Assembly (NCBI GenBank): GCA_902515745.1
Contig: CABXWB010000008.1
Coordinates: forward strand, 21,171-85,170
Direction: 5' to 3'
Source: an uncultured Alphaproteobacteria bacterium
Lineage (GTDB): Bacteria; Pseudomonadota; Alphaproteobacteria; HIMB59; GCA-002718135
DNA length: 64,000 nt
The position numbers were made by a program, and so were the translations under genes. This document shows positions 55,628 to 64,000 of the stretch, in pieces (the stretch's first letter is position 1; the number at the start of each line of letters is the position of its first letter). A model generated the notes under the pieces. The model saw nothing but the letters and a program-made list of their open reading frames with translations. It was not told the DNA's origin and searched no databases.

Positions 55628-56101
55628 ATGAATAAAATTCCTATGACTGCTGAGGGTTATACAAAATTACAAGATGAATTAAAAAAATTAACATCTGAGG
55701 ATAGACCAAAAATAATTGAAGCAATTGCCGAGGCTAGAAGCCACGGTGATTTATCTGAAAATGCAGAATATCAATATGCTAAAGAACAACAAAGTTTAAT
55801 TGAAGGAAGAATTATAGATTTAGAGAGTGCTATTGGTAAAGCAGAGGTAATTGATGTTAAATCTGTTGAAGGTGACGATATTAAGTTTGGCGCAACAGTT
55901 GAGATAGAAGATGATGAAAGTGGAGAAAAACAACAATATCAAATTGTTGGGGAATATGAATCAGATATTGAAAATAAAAAACTTTCAATTACTAGTCCTT
56001 TAGCAAGAGGCTTGATTGGTAAAACAGAAGAAGATAATGTTGAAATCAATAGTCCAAAAGGTTTTAAAAGTTATACAATAATATCAGTAAAATACATTTG
56101 A
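55628..56101 (+). CDS. greA: Transcription elongation factor GreA
   Basis: IPMTAEGYTKLQDELKKL, SHGDLSENAEYQYAKEQQ, LSITSPLARGLIGK. Confidence 0.96.
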   Translation: MNKIPMTAEGYTKLQDELKKLTSEDRPKIIEAIAEARSHGDLSENAEYQYAKEQQSLIEGRIIDLESAIGKAEVIDVKSVEGDDIKFGATVEIEDDESGEKQQYQIVGEYESDIENKKLSITSPLARGLIGKTEEDNVEINSPKGFKSYTIISVKYI

Positions 56102-57057
56102 ATATAGACAAACCTAAAATTTGGTCATTAACTGATGGTTCACAAGGAATGATAAGTCAGACTAAAGGTCTGGCAAATGAATTAAGTATAAATATAAAAG
56201 AAGTTAAAACTGAAATAATTTTTCCTTGGAATAGATTACAACCTGGGATACTTCCTATTTTTAGTTGGATATTTAAAAATAAGTTACCTATAAACGAAGT
56301 GCCTGATGTGGTTATTAGTTGTGGAAGAAAAAGTGTTTACTTATCAGTCTATCTTAAAAAAAAATATCCTAATATAATTAATATTCATATTCAAAACCCA
56401 AAAATTTCTTCAAAATACTTTTCGTTTGTTATTGCTCCAAATCATGATGCTTTATATGGTGAAAATATAATCAATTCAAAAGGTGCCATACATCATTTTA
56501 AAAAAACTAAGAATTTAAAAAATCATTATGAAATTAATACAAAAAATTTAATTACTTGTATTATTGGAGGTGAAAATAATCACTATAATTTCTCAAAAGA
56601 AAATACTTTGGATCTTTGCAAGAGAATAAAAAAAATGAAGAGCTATAATAATAATAAAGAAATTTTAGTTATTACCTCGAGAAGAACTAATCAAGAAATT
56701 AAATATATTTTAAAAAAAGAATTGAAATCCATATCTACATTATGGTTTGGAGAAGGAAAGAATCCATACGAATTTTCTCTTTATAATTCTAGTTATTTTA
56801 TTATTACTTCTGACTCAACCTCTATGATTTCTGAAGCAAGTATATCTGGCAAACCAATTTATGTTTATCAATTACCAATGAAGAGAAAAAGTAAAAGATT
56901 TATAAGATTTCATGAAGAATTTAAAAAAATGAATATAACAAGAGATTTTAATACTTTAGACAAATTAGAAAATTGGACATATACGAAACTAGAAGAAAGC
57001 AAAAGAATTGCTGGAATTATAAAAAAAAGAATTATAAAAAGGAAAAATGAATCTTGA
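56098..57057 (+). CDS. ELM1/GtrOC1 (DUF1022)-family putative nucleoside-diphosphate-sugar-related protein
   Basis: IWSLTDGSQGMISQTKGLANEL, VVISCGRKSV, HIQNPKIS, FIITSDSTSMISEASISGKPIYVY; TTG start overlapping greA. Confidence 0.8.
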   Translation: MNIDKPKIWSLTDGSQGMISQTKGLANELSINIKEVKTEIIFPWNRLQPGILPIFSWIFKNKLPINEVPDVVISCGRKSVYLSVYLKKKYPNIINIHIQNPKISSKYFSFVIAPNHDALYGENIINSKGAIHHFKKTKNLKNHYEINTKNLITCIIGGENNHYNFSKENTLDLCKRIKKMKSYNNNKEILVITSRRTNQEIKYILKKELKSISTLWFGEGKNPYEFSLYNSSYFIITSDSTSMISEASISGKPIYVYQLPMKRKSKRFIRFHEEFKKMNITRDFNTLDKLENWTYTKLEESKRIAGIIKKRIIKRKNES

Positions 57058-57667
57058 GAATTTAGCTCATGCAGATTTTCCCTTTAATCATTGGGTATTT
57101 AGTAATTGCTTAAAAGAAGGCGCATTAGATGAAATTTCCTATAGTAATATTCCGTCAGGAGACAGAATGTATGATGGGACAAGAGCAGCCGATCATACAG
57201 GTCAAGGAGTTGATGGTAAATTAAGACTTTTTATAACAAAAAATAATTGTCAAAATTTTCCATATCTAACAAAATTAATTCAGTCTTTACAAAGTATAGA
57301 AATGGTTAACAAAATATCGAAAATAATTGATAAAGATTTATCAAATTCATATGTGAGATTAGAAGTAATTGGAGATAAAAAAGGATTTTGGTTAAAACCA
57401 CACAAAGATATCTCAGAAAAGTTAATGACGATGATGGTTTGGGCAAACCCATATAATGAAGCTTCAAATTTGGGTACAGACCTATATGATAAAAATTTTA
57501 AATTAGTTAAAACAATTGAATATATTCATAATAGTGGTTATTTTTTTTCTTCAGGGGATGATACTTGGCATGGACTTGAATTAAAAGAAATTCAAAAAGA
57601 GAGAAGATGTATTCAAATAAATTATGTTACTTTTAATACAGATTGGCCAGTTGAAAAAAGTGCTTAA
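57047..57667 (+). CDS. Putative 2-oxoglutarate/Fe(II)-dependent oxygenase
   Basis: KPHKDISEK (HxD) ... DDTWHGLEL; overlaps the preceding gene. Confidence 0.65.
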   Translation: MNLENLAHADFPFNHWVFSNCLKEGALDEISYSNIPSGDRMYDGTRAADHTGQGVDGKLRLFITKNNCQNFPYLTKLIQSLQSIEMVNKISKIIDKDLSNSYVRLEVIGDKKGFWLKPHKDISEKLMTMMVWANPYNEASNLGTDLYDKNFKLVKTIEYIHNSGYFFSSGDDTWHGLELKEIQKERRCIQINYVTFNTDWPVEKSA

Positions 57668-57684
57668 ATTATTAATTTAATTAT

Positions 57685-58626
57685 ATGACTGAAAAAATAG
57701 AAAATGATGTCTTAATTATAGGTTCTGGACCAGCTGGCTACACAGCTGCAATCTATGCAGCAAGAGCAAATTTAAAACCACATTTAGTTTCGGGTTTAGA
57801 ACCAGGAGGTCAGCTAACTATTACCACCGACGTAGAAAACTATCCAGGATTTGAAAATGTTATTCAGGGACCTTGGCTTATGGAACAAATGAAAGAACAA
57901 GCTGTAAAAGTAGGAACTATTTTTCATAATGATATTGTAACGTCAGTTGATTTTGAAAAAAATCCATTTATTTGCAAAACTGAGTCAGGAAGAGAATTTG
58001 TATCCAAATCAATAATTATTGCAACAGGTGCTCAAGCTAGATGGCTAAATCTGGAAAGTGAAAAAAAATTTAAAGGATTTGGTATTTCTGCTTGTGCAAC
58101 TTGCGATGGATTTTTCTTTAAAGATCAGCAAGTAGCAGTGATAGGTGGAGGTAATAGTGCGGTAGAGGAGGCAATGTTTTTGACTAAATTTGCTTCAAAG
58201 GTATTGTTAATTCATAGAAGAGATAGTTTGCGAGCTGAAAAAATTTTACAAGAAAGACTGTTTAACAATAAAAAAATTGAAGTAATTTGGAATAGTAAGG
58301 TTTCAGAATTTGTTGGAGATGAAAATCCAAATACATTAAAAAAAATTATTTTAGAGAATACATTAGATAGCACCAAAACAACTATAGATGTAAATGGTGC
58401 ATTTATAGCTATAGGACATGATCCTGCTACTTCTCTTTTTATTGATAAGTTAAAAATGGATGAGGAAAATTATATAATTACTAAACCTGATAGTACTGAA
58501 ACAAGTATTAAAGGAGTTTTTGCAGCTGGTGATGTAAAAGATAAAATTTACAGACAGGCTGTTACTGCTGCTGGTATGGGTTGTATGGCTGCTTTAGAAG
58601 CTGAAAAATATATAGCGGAAAGTTAA
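57685..58626 (+). CDS. trxB: Thioredoxin-disulfide reductase
   Basis: GSGPAGYTAAIYAARA, CATCDG (redox CxxC), GGGNSAVEEA, AAGDVKD. Confidence 0.97.
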   Translation: MTEKIENDVLIIGSGPAGYTAAIYAARANLKPHLVSGLEPGGQLTITTDVENYPGFENVIQGPWLMEQMKEQAVKVGTIFHNDIVTSVDFEKNPFICKTESGREFVSKSIIIATGAQARWLNLESEKKFKGFGISACATCDGFFFKDQQVAVIGGGNSAVEEAMFLTKFASKVLLIHRRDSLRAEKILQERLFNNKKIEVIWNSKVSEFVGDENPNTLKKIILENTLDSTKTTIDVNGAFIAIGHDPATSLFIDKLKMDEENYIITKPDSTETSIKGVFAAGDVKDKIYRQAVTAAGMGCMAALEAEKYIAES

Positions 58627-58752
58627 TTAACCCTGTCTTGCTTTCATTCTGGGATTTTTTTTGTTAATCACATAAATTCTACCTTTTCTACGAACAACTT
58701 TACAATCCTTATCCCTAGTTTTGGCAGTTTTTAATGAACATTTAACTTTCAT
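58627..58752 (-). CDS. rpmJ: 50S ribosomal protein L36
   Basis: Not in the ORF track (41 aa); minus strand translates to [41 protein letters not shown]. Confidence 0.93.
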   Translation of the reverse strand: MKVKCSLKTAKTRDKDCKVVRRKGRIYVINKKNPRMKARQG

Positions 58753-58809
58753 AAAAAGCGCTTTAAATTCTGGGATTTGTTTTGTCAAACATATATTGTC
58801 TGAATTAAT

Positions 58810-60396
58810 ATGAGAAAGCTATCTTACCCAGGAAGATCTAATGTTTTAGCACAAAATGGCATGGTGGCAACATCAAACCCATTAAGTTCTATGGTAGCAA
58901 TTAATATACTTCAAAAAGGTGGAAATGCCGTTGATGCTGCTATCGCGGCTTCAGCTGTTCAAGCCGTAGTATGTCCTAGCGCAACAGGAATTGGTGGAGA
59001 TTGCTTTGCAATTATTTCGATGAATGGGAAAAAACCAATTGCTGTAAATGGGTCTGGAATTGCTCCAAAAAAAGCAAATTTACAGTTTTATAAAGATACT
59101 AAAATAAAAAGTATTGGTTTAACAAGTCCACATTCAGTTACTATTCCTGGAGCAGTTCATGCATGGTGTTCTATGCATGAAAAATTCGGAAGAATTGATT
59201 TTAAAGAAGTTTTAAACGGTGCAGAAAACTTTGCTAGAAATGGATTTCCTATTCATGAAGTTGAAGCTATTGCATGGAAAGAGAATGAAACAAAACTTAA
59301 AAAAAATCCTAATTCTAAAAGATTATTTTTAAATAAAAATCTAAGTTATAGTTTTGGTGAAGTATTTAAAAATATTCCTTTAGCAAATACTTTAAGAGTC
59401 ATCTCAAAAAATAAAATTAAAGGTTTTTATCAAAGTGAAATAACTAAGGACATGGTCAAGACACTAAACACACTTGGAGGATTACATACAGAAGAAGATT
59501 TCTATAATCAAAAAACATTGTTTTCAAAAACAATTACAAATTCATATAGAAATTTAAAGATCCATCAATGCCCTCTGAATAGTCCTGGATTAGTAGTCTT
59601 GATGATGATGGCAATGACTGAGAAATTAAACATCAAAAAATATAATCCTTTAAGTTTTGAAAGATATCATCTTCAAGCTGAAATTTCAAAAATATGTTTT
59701 GAAGTTAAGGAAACAATATTTGGTGATCCTATTTTTAACAATATAAATATTAAAGATTATTTAAGTAATGAATACATAAGCTCTTTATGTTCTAGAATTA
59801 ATAAAAATAAAATTTACTCTTCAAAAAACGGCGATGTAACTTCTCACCCTGAAACAATATATTTAAGTGTTGTAGATAGAGATTTGAATTCAGTATCATT
59901 TATTAATTCAATATGTCATAGTTTTGGAAGTGGAATTACGAGCAATAAAACAGGAATTCTTTTTCAAAATAGAGGCGTAAATTTCAGATTAGAAGATGAT
60001 CACCCAAACTCAATTAATGGTCAAAAAAGACCACTTCATACAATAATCCCAGGTCTAATAACTAATAAGTATGATGAGACCTTGTATTCTTATGGGGTAA
60101 TGGGAGGGCAATATCAACCTATTGGTCAATCTCATTTGATTCAAAATATAATCGACTACAATATGTCAGTACAAGAAGGTTTAGACTTACCTAGAGCATT
60201 TGCTCTTAATGGCATATTAAATGTTGAAAATTCATTAGATGATAAAATTGTAAAAAAATTAGGGAATATTGGTCATAAAATTAAAATAAATAAAAATGCT
60301 ATTGGTGGTGGTCAATGTATAAAAATAGATAGAAAAAAAGGAGTATTTATTGGGGGATCAGATCCACGAAAGGATGGTATGGCAATTGGTTACTAA
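58810..60396 (+). CDS. ggt: Gamma-glutamyltransferase / NTN-hydrolase family protein
   Basis: [64 protein letters not shown]. Confidence 0.88.
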   Translation: MRKLSYPGRSNVLAQNGMVATSNPLSSMVAINILQKGGNAVDAAIAASAVQAVVCPSATGIGGDCFAIISMNGKKPIAVNGSGIAPKKANLQFYKDTKIKSIGLTSPHSVTIPGAVHAWCSMHEKFGRIDFKEVLNGAENFARNGFPIHEVEAIAWKENETKLKKNPNSKRLFLNKNLSYSFGEVFKNIPLANTLRVISKNKIKGFYQSEITKDMVKTLNTLGGLHTEEDFYNQKTLFSKTITNSYRNLKIHQCPLNSPGLVVLMMMAMTEKLNIKKYNPLSFERYHLQAEISKICFEVKETIFGDPIFNNINIKDYLSNEYISSLCSRINKNKIYSSKNGDVTSHPETIYLSVVDRDLNSVSFINSICHSFGSGITSNKTGILFQNRGVNFRLEDDHPNSINGQKRPLHTIIPGLITNKYDETLYSYGVMGGQYQPIGQSHLIQNIIDYNMSVQEGLDLPRAFALNGILNVENSLDDKIVKKLGNIGHKIKINKNAIGGGQCIKIDRKKGVFIGGSDPRKDGMAIGY

Positions 60397-60397
60397 T

Positions 60398-61435
60398 CTA
60401 TACTTTCCCAAAAGTGTCATTATACTGACTATTTACTCTTACAAATGTGGTACACTTGCTAAGCTGTTTTAATGATGAGGCTCCAACATATGTACAACTA
60501 CTTCTTACTCCTCCTAGAATATCTCTGATTGTACTATCTAACGAATTCTTCATTTGTATTTTAACTTTTTTTCCTTCAGATGATCTATAATTTGCCAGAC
60601 CGCCATAATGTTTCTCATTAGCTTCTTCAGAGCTCGATCCATAAAATTCAATATATTTACTTCCTTTCTCTTCAATTATGTCACCTCCACCCTCTTTATG
60701 TCCTGCTAACATTCCACCAAGCATAACAAAATCTGCGCCAGCACCAAATCCCTTTGCAACATCTCCAGGACAAGTACACCCACCGTCAGCAATAATATGT
60801 GCTCCTAATCCATGTGCTGCATCAGCACATTCCATTACTGCACTTAGTTGTGGATACCCTACTCCTGTTTGTATTCTAGTGGTACAGACACTACCAGGAC
60901 CTATACCAACTTTAACAATGTCCGCTCCACTTAATACTAATTCCTGAGTCATATCTGCAGTTACAACATTACCTGCAATAATAGTTTTCTTTGGATATTT
61001 TTTTCTTACTTCAGAAACAAAATTACTAAAGTTTTCTGAATATCCATTTGCTACATCAATACAGATAAATTTAAATTTTGGATATTTTTTTAAAATTGAA
61101 TTTAATCTATTATAACTATCTTTACCTGTACCGCAACTAAGAGCAATTGAATCAAAGAAAATATTTTTTTTATAAATAGTTCCTATTTTATTAATATCAT
61201 GCTGTTTTGTTAGAGCAGTCATTAGTTTGTGAGAAGTTAGTTTTTTTGCAACATCTATTTCACCAACACCATCCATATTAGAAGCAATTATTGGAATTCC
61301 TTTCCACGATGATCTTGAATGTTTGAAGGTATATTGTCTATTCAAATCAACATCTTTCCTACTTTTTAAAGTACTTCTCTTTGGTCTAAAAAGGACATCT
61401 GAGTAGTCAAGTTTAATTTCTTCTTCTATTCTCAT
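60398..61435 (-). CDS. guaC: GMP reductase (IMPDH/GMPR family)
   Basis: [76 protein letters not shown]. Confidence 0.92.
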   Translation of the reverse strand: MRIEEEIKLDYSDVLFRPKRSTLKSRKDVDLNRQYTFKHSRSSWKGIPIIASNMDGVGEIDVAKKLTSHKLMTALTKQHDINKIGTIYKKNIFFDSIALSCGTGKDSYNRLNSILKKYPKFKFICIDVANGYSENFSNFVSEVRKKYPKKTIIAGNVVTADMTQELVLSGADIVKVGIGPGSVCTTRIQTGVGYPQLSAVMECADAAHGLGAHIIADGGCTCPGDVAKGFGAGADFVMLGGMLAGHKEGGGDIIEEKGSKYIEFYGSSSEEANEKHYGGLANYRSSEGKKVKIQMKNSLDSTIRDILGGVRSSCTYVGASSLKQLSKCTTFVRVNSQYNDTFGKV

Positions 61436-61488
61436 AAATACATTCGCATATTTGTATTAAATAATTTAAAAATTAAAACAAATATAAA

Positions 61489-62379
61489 TTGTTATCTATG
61501 AACTTAAATACGTTAATAAATGTAAATAAAAGAAAATTTGATATTAAATTTAAAAAACTTTTAAAAAATAAACTAGAAAAATCTAGTTTATCAAATGCAA
61601 TGTTTTATGGCTCTATGAATGGAGGAAAAAGAATAAGACCATTTTTGGTAATGGAGTCTGCAAAAATAGCAAAAATTTCATCAAATGATGCCTTTATCAT
61701 AGCTTCATGTATTGAATGTATACATTCTTACTCTTTAATTCATGATGATTTGCCATCAATGGATAATGATGATTATAGAAGGGGCAAATTAAGTACACAT
61801 AAAAAATTTAATGAAGCAACTGCAATTTTAGCTGGAGATGCTTTACATGATTTAGCATTTGAATTGATCTCAGGAAATCTTAAAAATAAAAATGATATTT
61901 CTAGATTAATTTTAATAAATTATCTTTCTTTGTGTATTGGACATAAAGGATTAGCTCTTGGACAAGCTTTAGATTTAGAATTTGAAAATAAAAAGTTATC
62001 TAAAAAAAAAATTTTAGATATGTATTCAAGAAAAACTGGCAAGTTATTTGAATTTTCTTTTTCTGCACCTTTTATATTAAAAGATAAAAGTAAAAAAGAT
62101 ATTCAATTTGCCAAAGATTATGGAATGTTATTTGGTTTAATATTTCAAGTGATAGATGACTTAATTGATGAAATTGGAACTTTTAAAAAAATTGGGAAAA
62201 CACCAGGTAAAGATATTGCGCAAGGTAAAAGTACTTTGCTAGAATTGATTGGTGAAAAACAAGTTACTGATTTTTGTAAGAATGAGATTAATAATTTTAC
62301 AAAAAAACATAAAAAGAAACTAAACCAAAATCCAATACTTATAAAATTGCTTGAATTTGGAATGAAAAGAGTTCTTTAA
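61489..62379 (+). CDS. Polyprenyl (farnesyl/geranylgeranyl) diphosphate synthase; start probably ATG 61498
   Basis: GGKRIRPFLV, HSYSLIHDDLPSMDNDDYRRGKLSTHK (DDxxxxD), FQVIDDLID. Confidence 0.93.
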   Translation: MLSMNLNTLINVNKRKFDIKFKKLLKNKLEKSSLSNAMFYGSMNGGKRIRPFLVMESAKIAKISSNDAFIIASCIECIHSYSLIHDDLPSMDNDDYRRGKLSTHKKFNEATAILAGDALHDLAFELISGNLKNKNDISRLILINYLSLCIGHKGLALGQALDLEFENKKLSKKKILDMYSRKTGKLFEFSFSAPFILKDKSKKDIQFAKDYGMLFGLIFQVIDDLIDEIGTFKKIGKTPGKDIAQGKSTLLELIGEKQVTDFCKNEINNFTKKHKKKLNQNPILIKLLEFGMKRVL

Positions 62380-62828
62380 TAATGAACAATTTTTTTTGCA
62401 ATATATAGACCTGAGGTAGCTGAAAGAGCTGTTAGTGAGCCTCCCCAAAACATGTCCACAAAAGTGACAGTTGGTGACCAACCTTTTACAACAGCCATAT
62501 TTGTCAAGTTGTACGTTCCGTATGCGACTAAGCCAAATATAAAACCCGTATAAACTGTTTTAAATATACTTTCAGAGTCGATACATGGCTGAATGACCAC
62601 TAAAGCCATCCCAAATACGTATAATATGTAAAAAAGAGCGGCTGCCCAAAGAACGGGTTTATCAGCGGGGCCAATAATCAAATCGCCGAGTAAGGGTCTA
62701 TAAAAGGATTTTGTTGCGAAACTAAGCCATATTACATCAATGATCAAAAAGATTATTGAGGCTAAAAGAGTAGCAACAAGAAAGCATTTAATCATATTAT
62801 TTAGATATATCATATTATTTAATTTCAA
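62376..62828 (-). CDS. DUF2177 family membrane protein
   Basis: SFYRPLLGDLI, AALFYILYVFGMALVVIQP, YGTYNLTNMAVVKGW, VDMFWGGSLTALSA. Confidence 0.82.
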   Translation of the reverse strand: MKLNNMIYLNNMIKCFLVATLLASIIFLIIDVIWLSFATKSFYRPLLGDLIIGPADKPVLWAAALFYILYVFGMALVVIQPCIDSESIFKTVYTGFIFGLVAYGTYNLTNMAVVKGWSPTVTFVDMFWGGSLTALSATSGLYIAKKIVHY

Positions 62829-62849
62829 GAATATTTATATAAATATCTA

Positions 62850-62924
62850 TGGTGGGTGTGACAGGGATTGAACCTGTGACCCCTGCCGTGTCGAGGCAGT
62901 GCTCTACCGCTGAGCTACACACCC
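62850..62924 (-). tRNA. tRNA-Val(GAC)
   Basis: Minus: GGGTGTGTAGCTCAGCGGTAGAGCACTGCCTCGACACGGCAGGGGTCACAGGTTCAATCCCTGTCACACCCACCA; anticodon loop TCGACAC; encoded CCA. Confidence 0.92.
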
Positions 62925-63147
62925 AAGTAATTTTATTTTTAAAATAAAGTAATTTCAAATATATAATGACTTTTAAAGCTAAAGCAATAAATGAAAGCTT
63001 GTATGATATTTTTAAATTTTACTTAATTTAACCTTTTTTGATCATTAATTAAGTAAATAAATTATAAACATATTGATCAATTTTTTATTAAATAATATTT
63101 AGAGTTTAGAATTATCCATACAATTGAATATTGACATTAGGAGATAA

Positions 63148-63638
63148 ATGAAGGTAAAAAAAAATAATTTTACAGAAAATGAAATCTCTAAAGCTCTAAA
63201 AATTTATAATTATTTTATTGAAAATTCATTCTCTAATTTTGAAGAAAAAAAATAACATTTAATTTATTATTAAAAAAAATTAAAAAAAATAAGTTACCAT
63301 TTATTTTAGCAATTGAAGAACATAAAGTTATTGGATTGGCCTTTGTAAATAAATTTAGAGAAAAAAGTGGATATAGATTTTCATATGAACATTCAATCTA
63401 TGTAGATCCAGATTACATTAATAATGGTTATGGTAATAAAATATTAAAGGAACTTATTAAAATATGTAAAAAAATTACAAAGATTAAAAATTTAATAGCA
63501 GTGATTGGTGGAAAAAATAATTTTGCATCTATAAAAATACATAAAAATAATGGATTTCAATATATTGGAACTATAAAAAAAGCTGGTTTTAAAAACAATA
63601 AGTGGGTTGATTCGATTTATATGCAAAAAAGATTATGA
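63148..63638 (+). pseudogene. GNAT-family N-acetyltransferase, split by an apparent -1 shift in an A-run (two frames: 63148-63255 and 63252-63638)
   Basis: First frame MKVKKNNFTENEISKALKIYNYFIENSFSNFEEKK*; adding one A gives continuous ...FEEKKITFNLLLKKIKKNKLPFILAIEEHKVIGLAFVNKF...YVDPDYINNGYGNKILKELI; good SD (AGGAG) before 63148. Confidence 0.7.
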
Positions 63639-64000
63639 ACAAAGTAAACACAAAGAATTTTAAAAAAACACTTAGTAAGTTTTCGACAGGAATTACTGTT
63701 GTATGTGTTAAAGATAATAATTCAATATATGGTAAAACTGTTAATTCATTTAATTCTTTATCTCTTAATCCTCCCATGGTTCTGTTTTCTTTAGGTAATT
63801 ACTCGTCTTCAATAAAACAGTTTTCAAAAACTAAATTTTTATCAATAAACATTTTATCTAGTAAACAAAAAAAATTATCTGATAATTTTGCCTCAAGTAT
63901 GCCTAAATTTGAAAATATAAAATTTATTGAAGGGAAAAATAAAACAGTAATTATACCCAATTGCATAGCAAATCTTGAATGTGAGCTAACGGATAAAATC
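63635..64000 (+). CDS. Flavin-reductase-domain protein, partial (runs off right edge)
   Basis: Translated by eye: MNKVNTKNFKKTLSKFSTGITVVCVKDNNSIYGKTVNSFNSLSLNPPMVLFSLGNYSSSIKQFSKTKFLSINIL...; ATGA overlap with the GNAT gene. Confidence 0.82.
   Translation, partial: MNKVNTKNFKKTLSKFSTGITVVCVKDNNSIYGKTVNSFNSLSLNPPMVLFSLGNYSSSIKQFSKTKFLSINILSSKQKKLSDNFASSMPKFENIKFIEGKNKTVIIPNCIANLECELTDKI

Noticed and set aside
60678-60947. 89-aa Pro-rich plus-strand ORF
   Set aside because: Antisense to guaC.
62964-63029. 21-codon ORF (MTFKAKAINESLYDIFKFYLI) between tRNA-Val and the GNAT gene
   Set aside because: Too short and without an SD or recognisable similarity; AT-rich intergenic chance ORF likely.
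63030-63110. Two TTGATCA-type sites in the intergenic region before the GNAT gene
   Set aside because: Short AT-rich palindromes without conserved spacing; no support for an operator.
63589-63777. 62-aa minus-strand ORF
   Set aside because: Antisense to the GNAT end and flavin-reductase start, which have clear family motifs.

Overview
AT-rich 64 kb window from a streamlined, probably marine alphaproteobacterium; the lineage is inferred from gene order, the L36 type and composition, and SAR11- or HIMB59-like is only a guess. Core blocks: a minus-strand dcw cell-wall/division cluster (murG partial, ftsW, murD, mraY, murF, murE, ftsI, ftsL, rsmH, mraZ), an rnpB RNA gene, amidase, bamD, ligA, uvrD-type helicase, mlaA and mlaC; later rpoD, dnaG, yqeY-like, carA, carB, greA, an ELM1-like gene, trxB, rpmJ (missing from the ORF track), ggt, guaC, a polyprenyl synthase, tRNA-Ile(CAT) and tRNA-Val(GAC). 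Between mlaC and rpoD lies a ~28 kb carbohydrate-related island (about 18.0-45.9 kb) with three ABC uptake systems, three Gfo/Idh/MocA oxidoreductases, an AP-endonuclease-2-type isomerase, an aldo/keto reductase, a class II aldolase, two PhyH-type dioxygenases, two GH4 NAD-dependent glycosidases, a tryptophan-halogenase-family flavoprotein and a PanB-fold protein that appears to have lost its metal ligands. I recognised no sugar kinase, classical hydrolase or transcription factor in the island. Main leads: the GH4/PhyH/GH4/PanB-like/halogenase-like/Opp-transporter locus as a possible uncharacterised oxidative glycoside pathway; a fused MalF-MalG-type permease with no adjacent ATPase; a hairpin after each of three binding-protein genes plus a shared strong Shine-Dalgarno; four TGGG repeats at 10-bp period over the mraZ start region; and a GNAT gene split by a one-base shift in an A-run. 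No CRISPR array, transposase, integrase or prophage was recognised.
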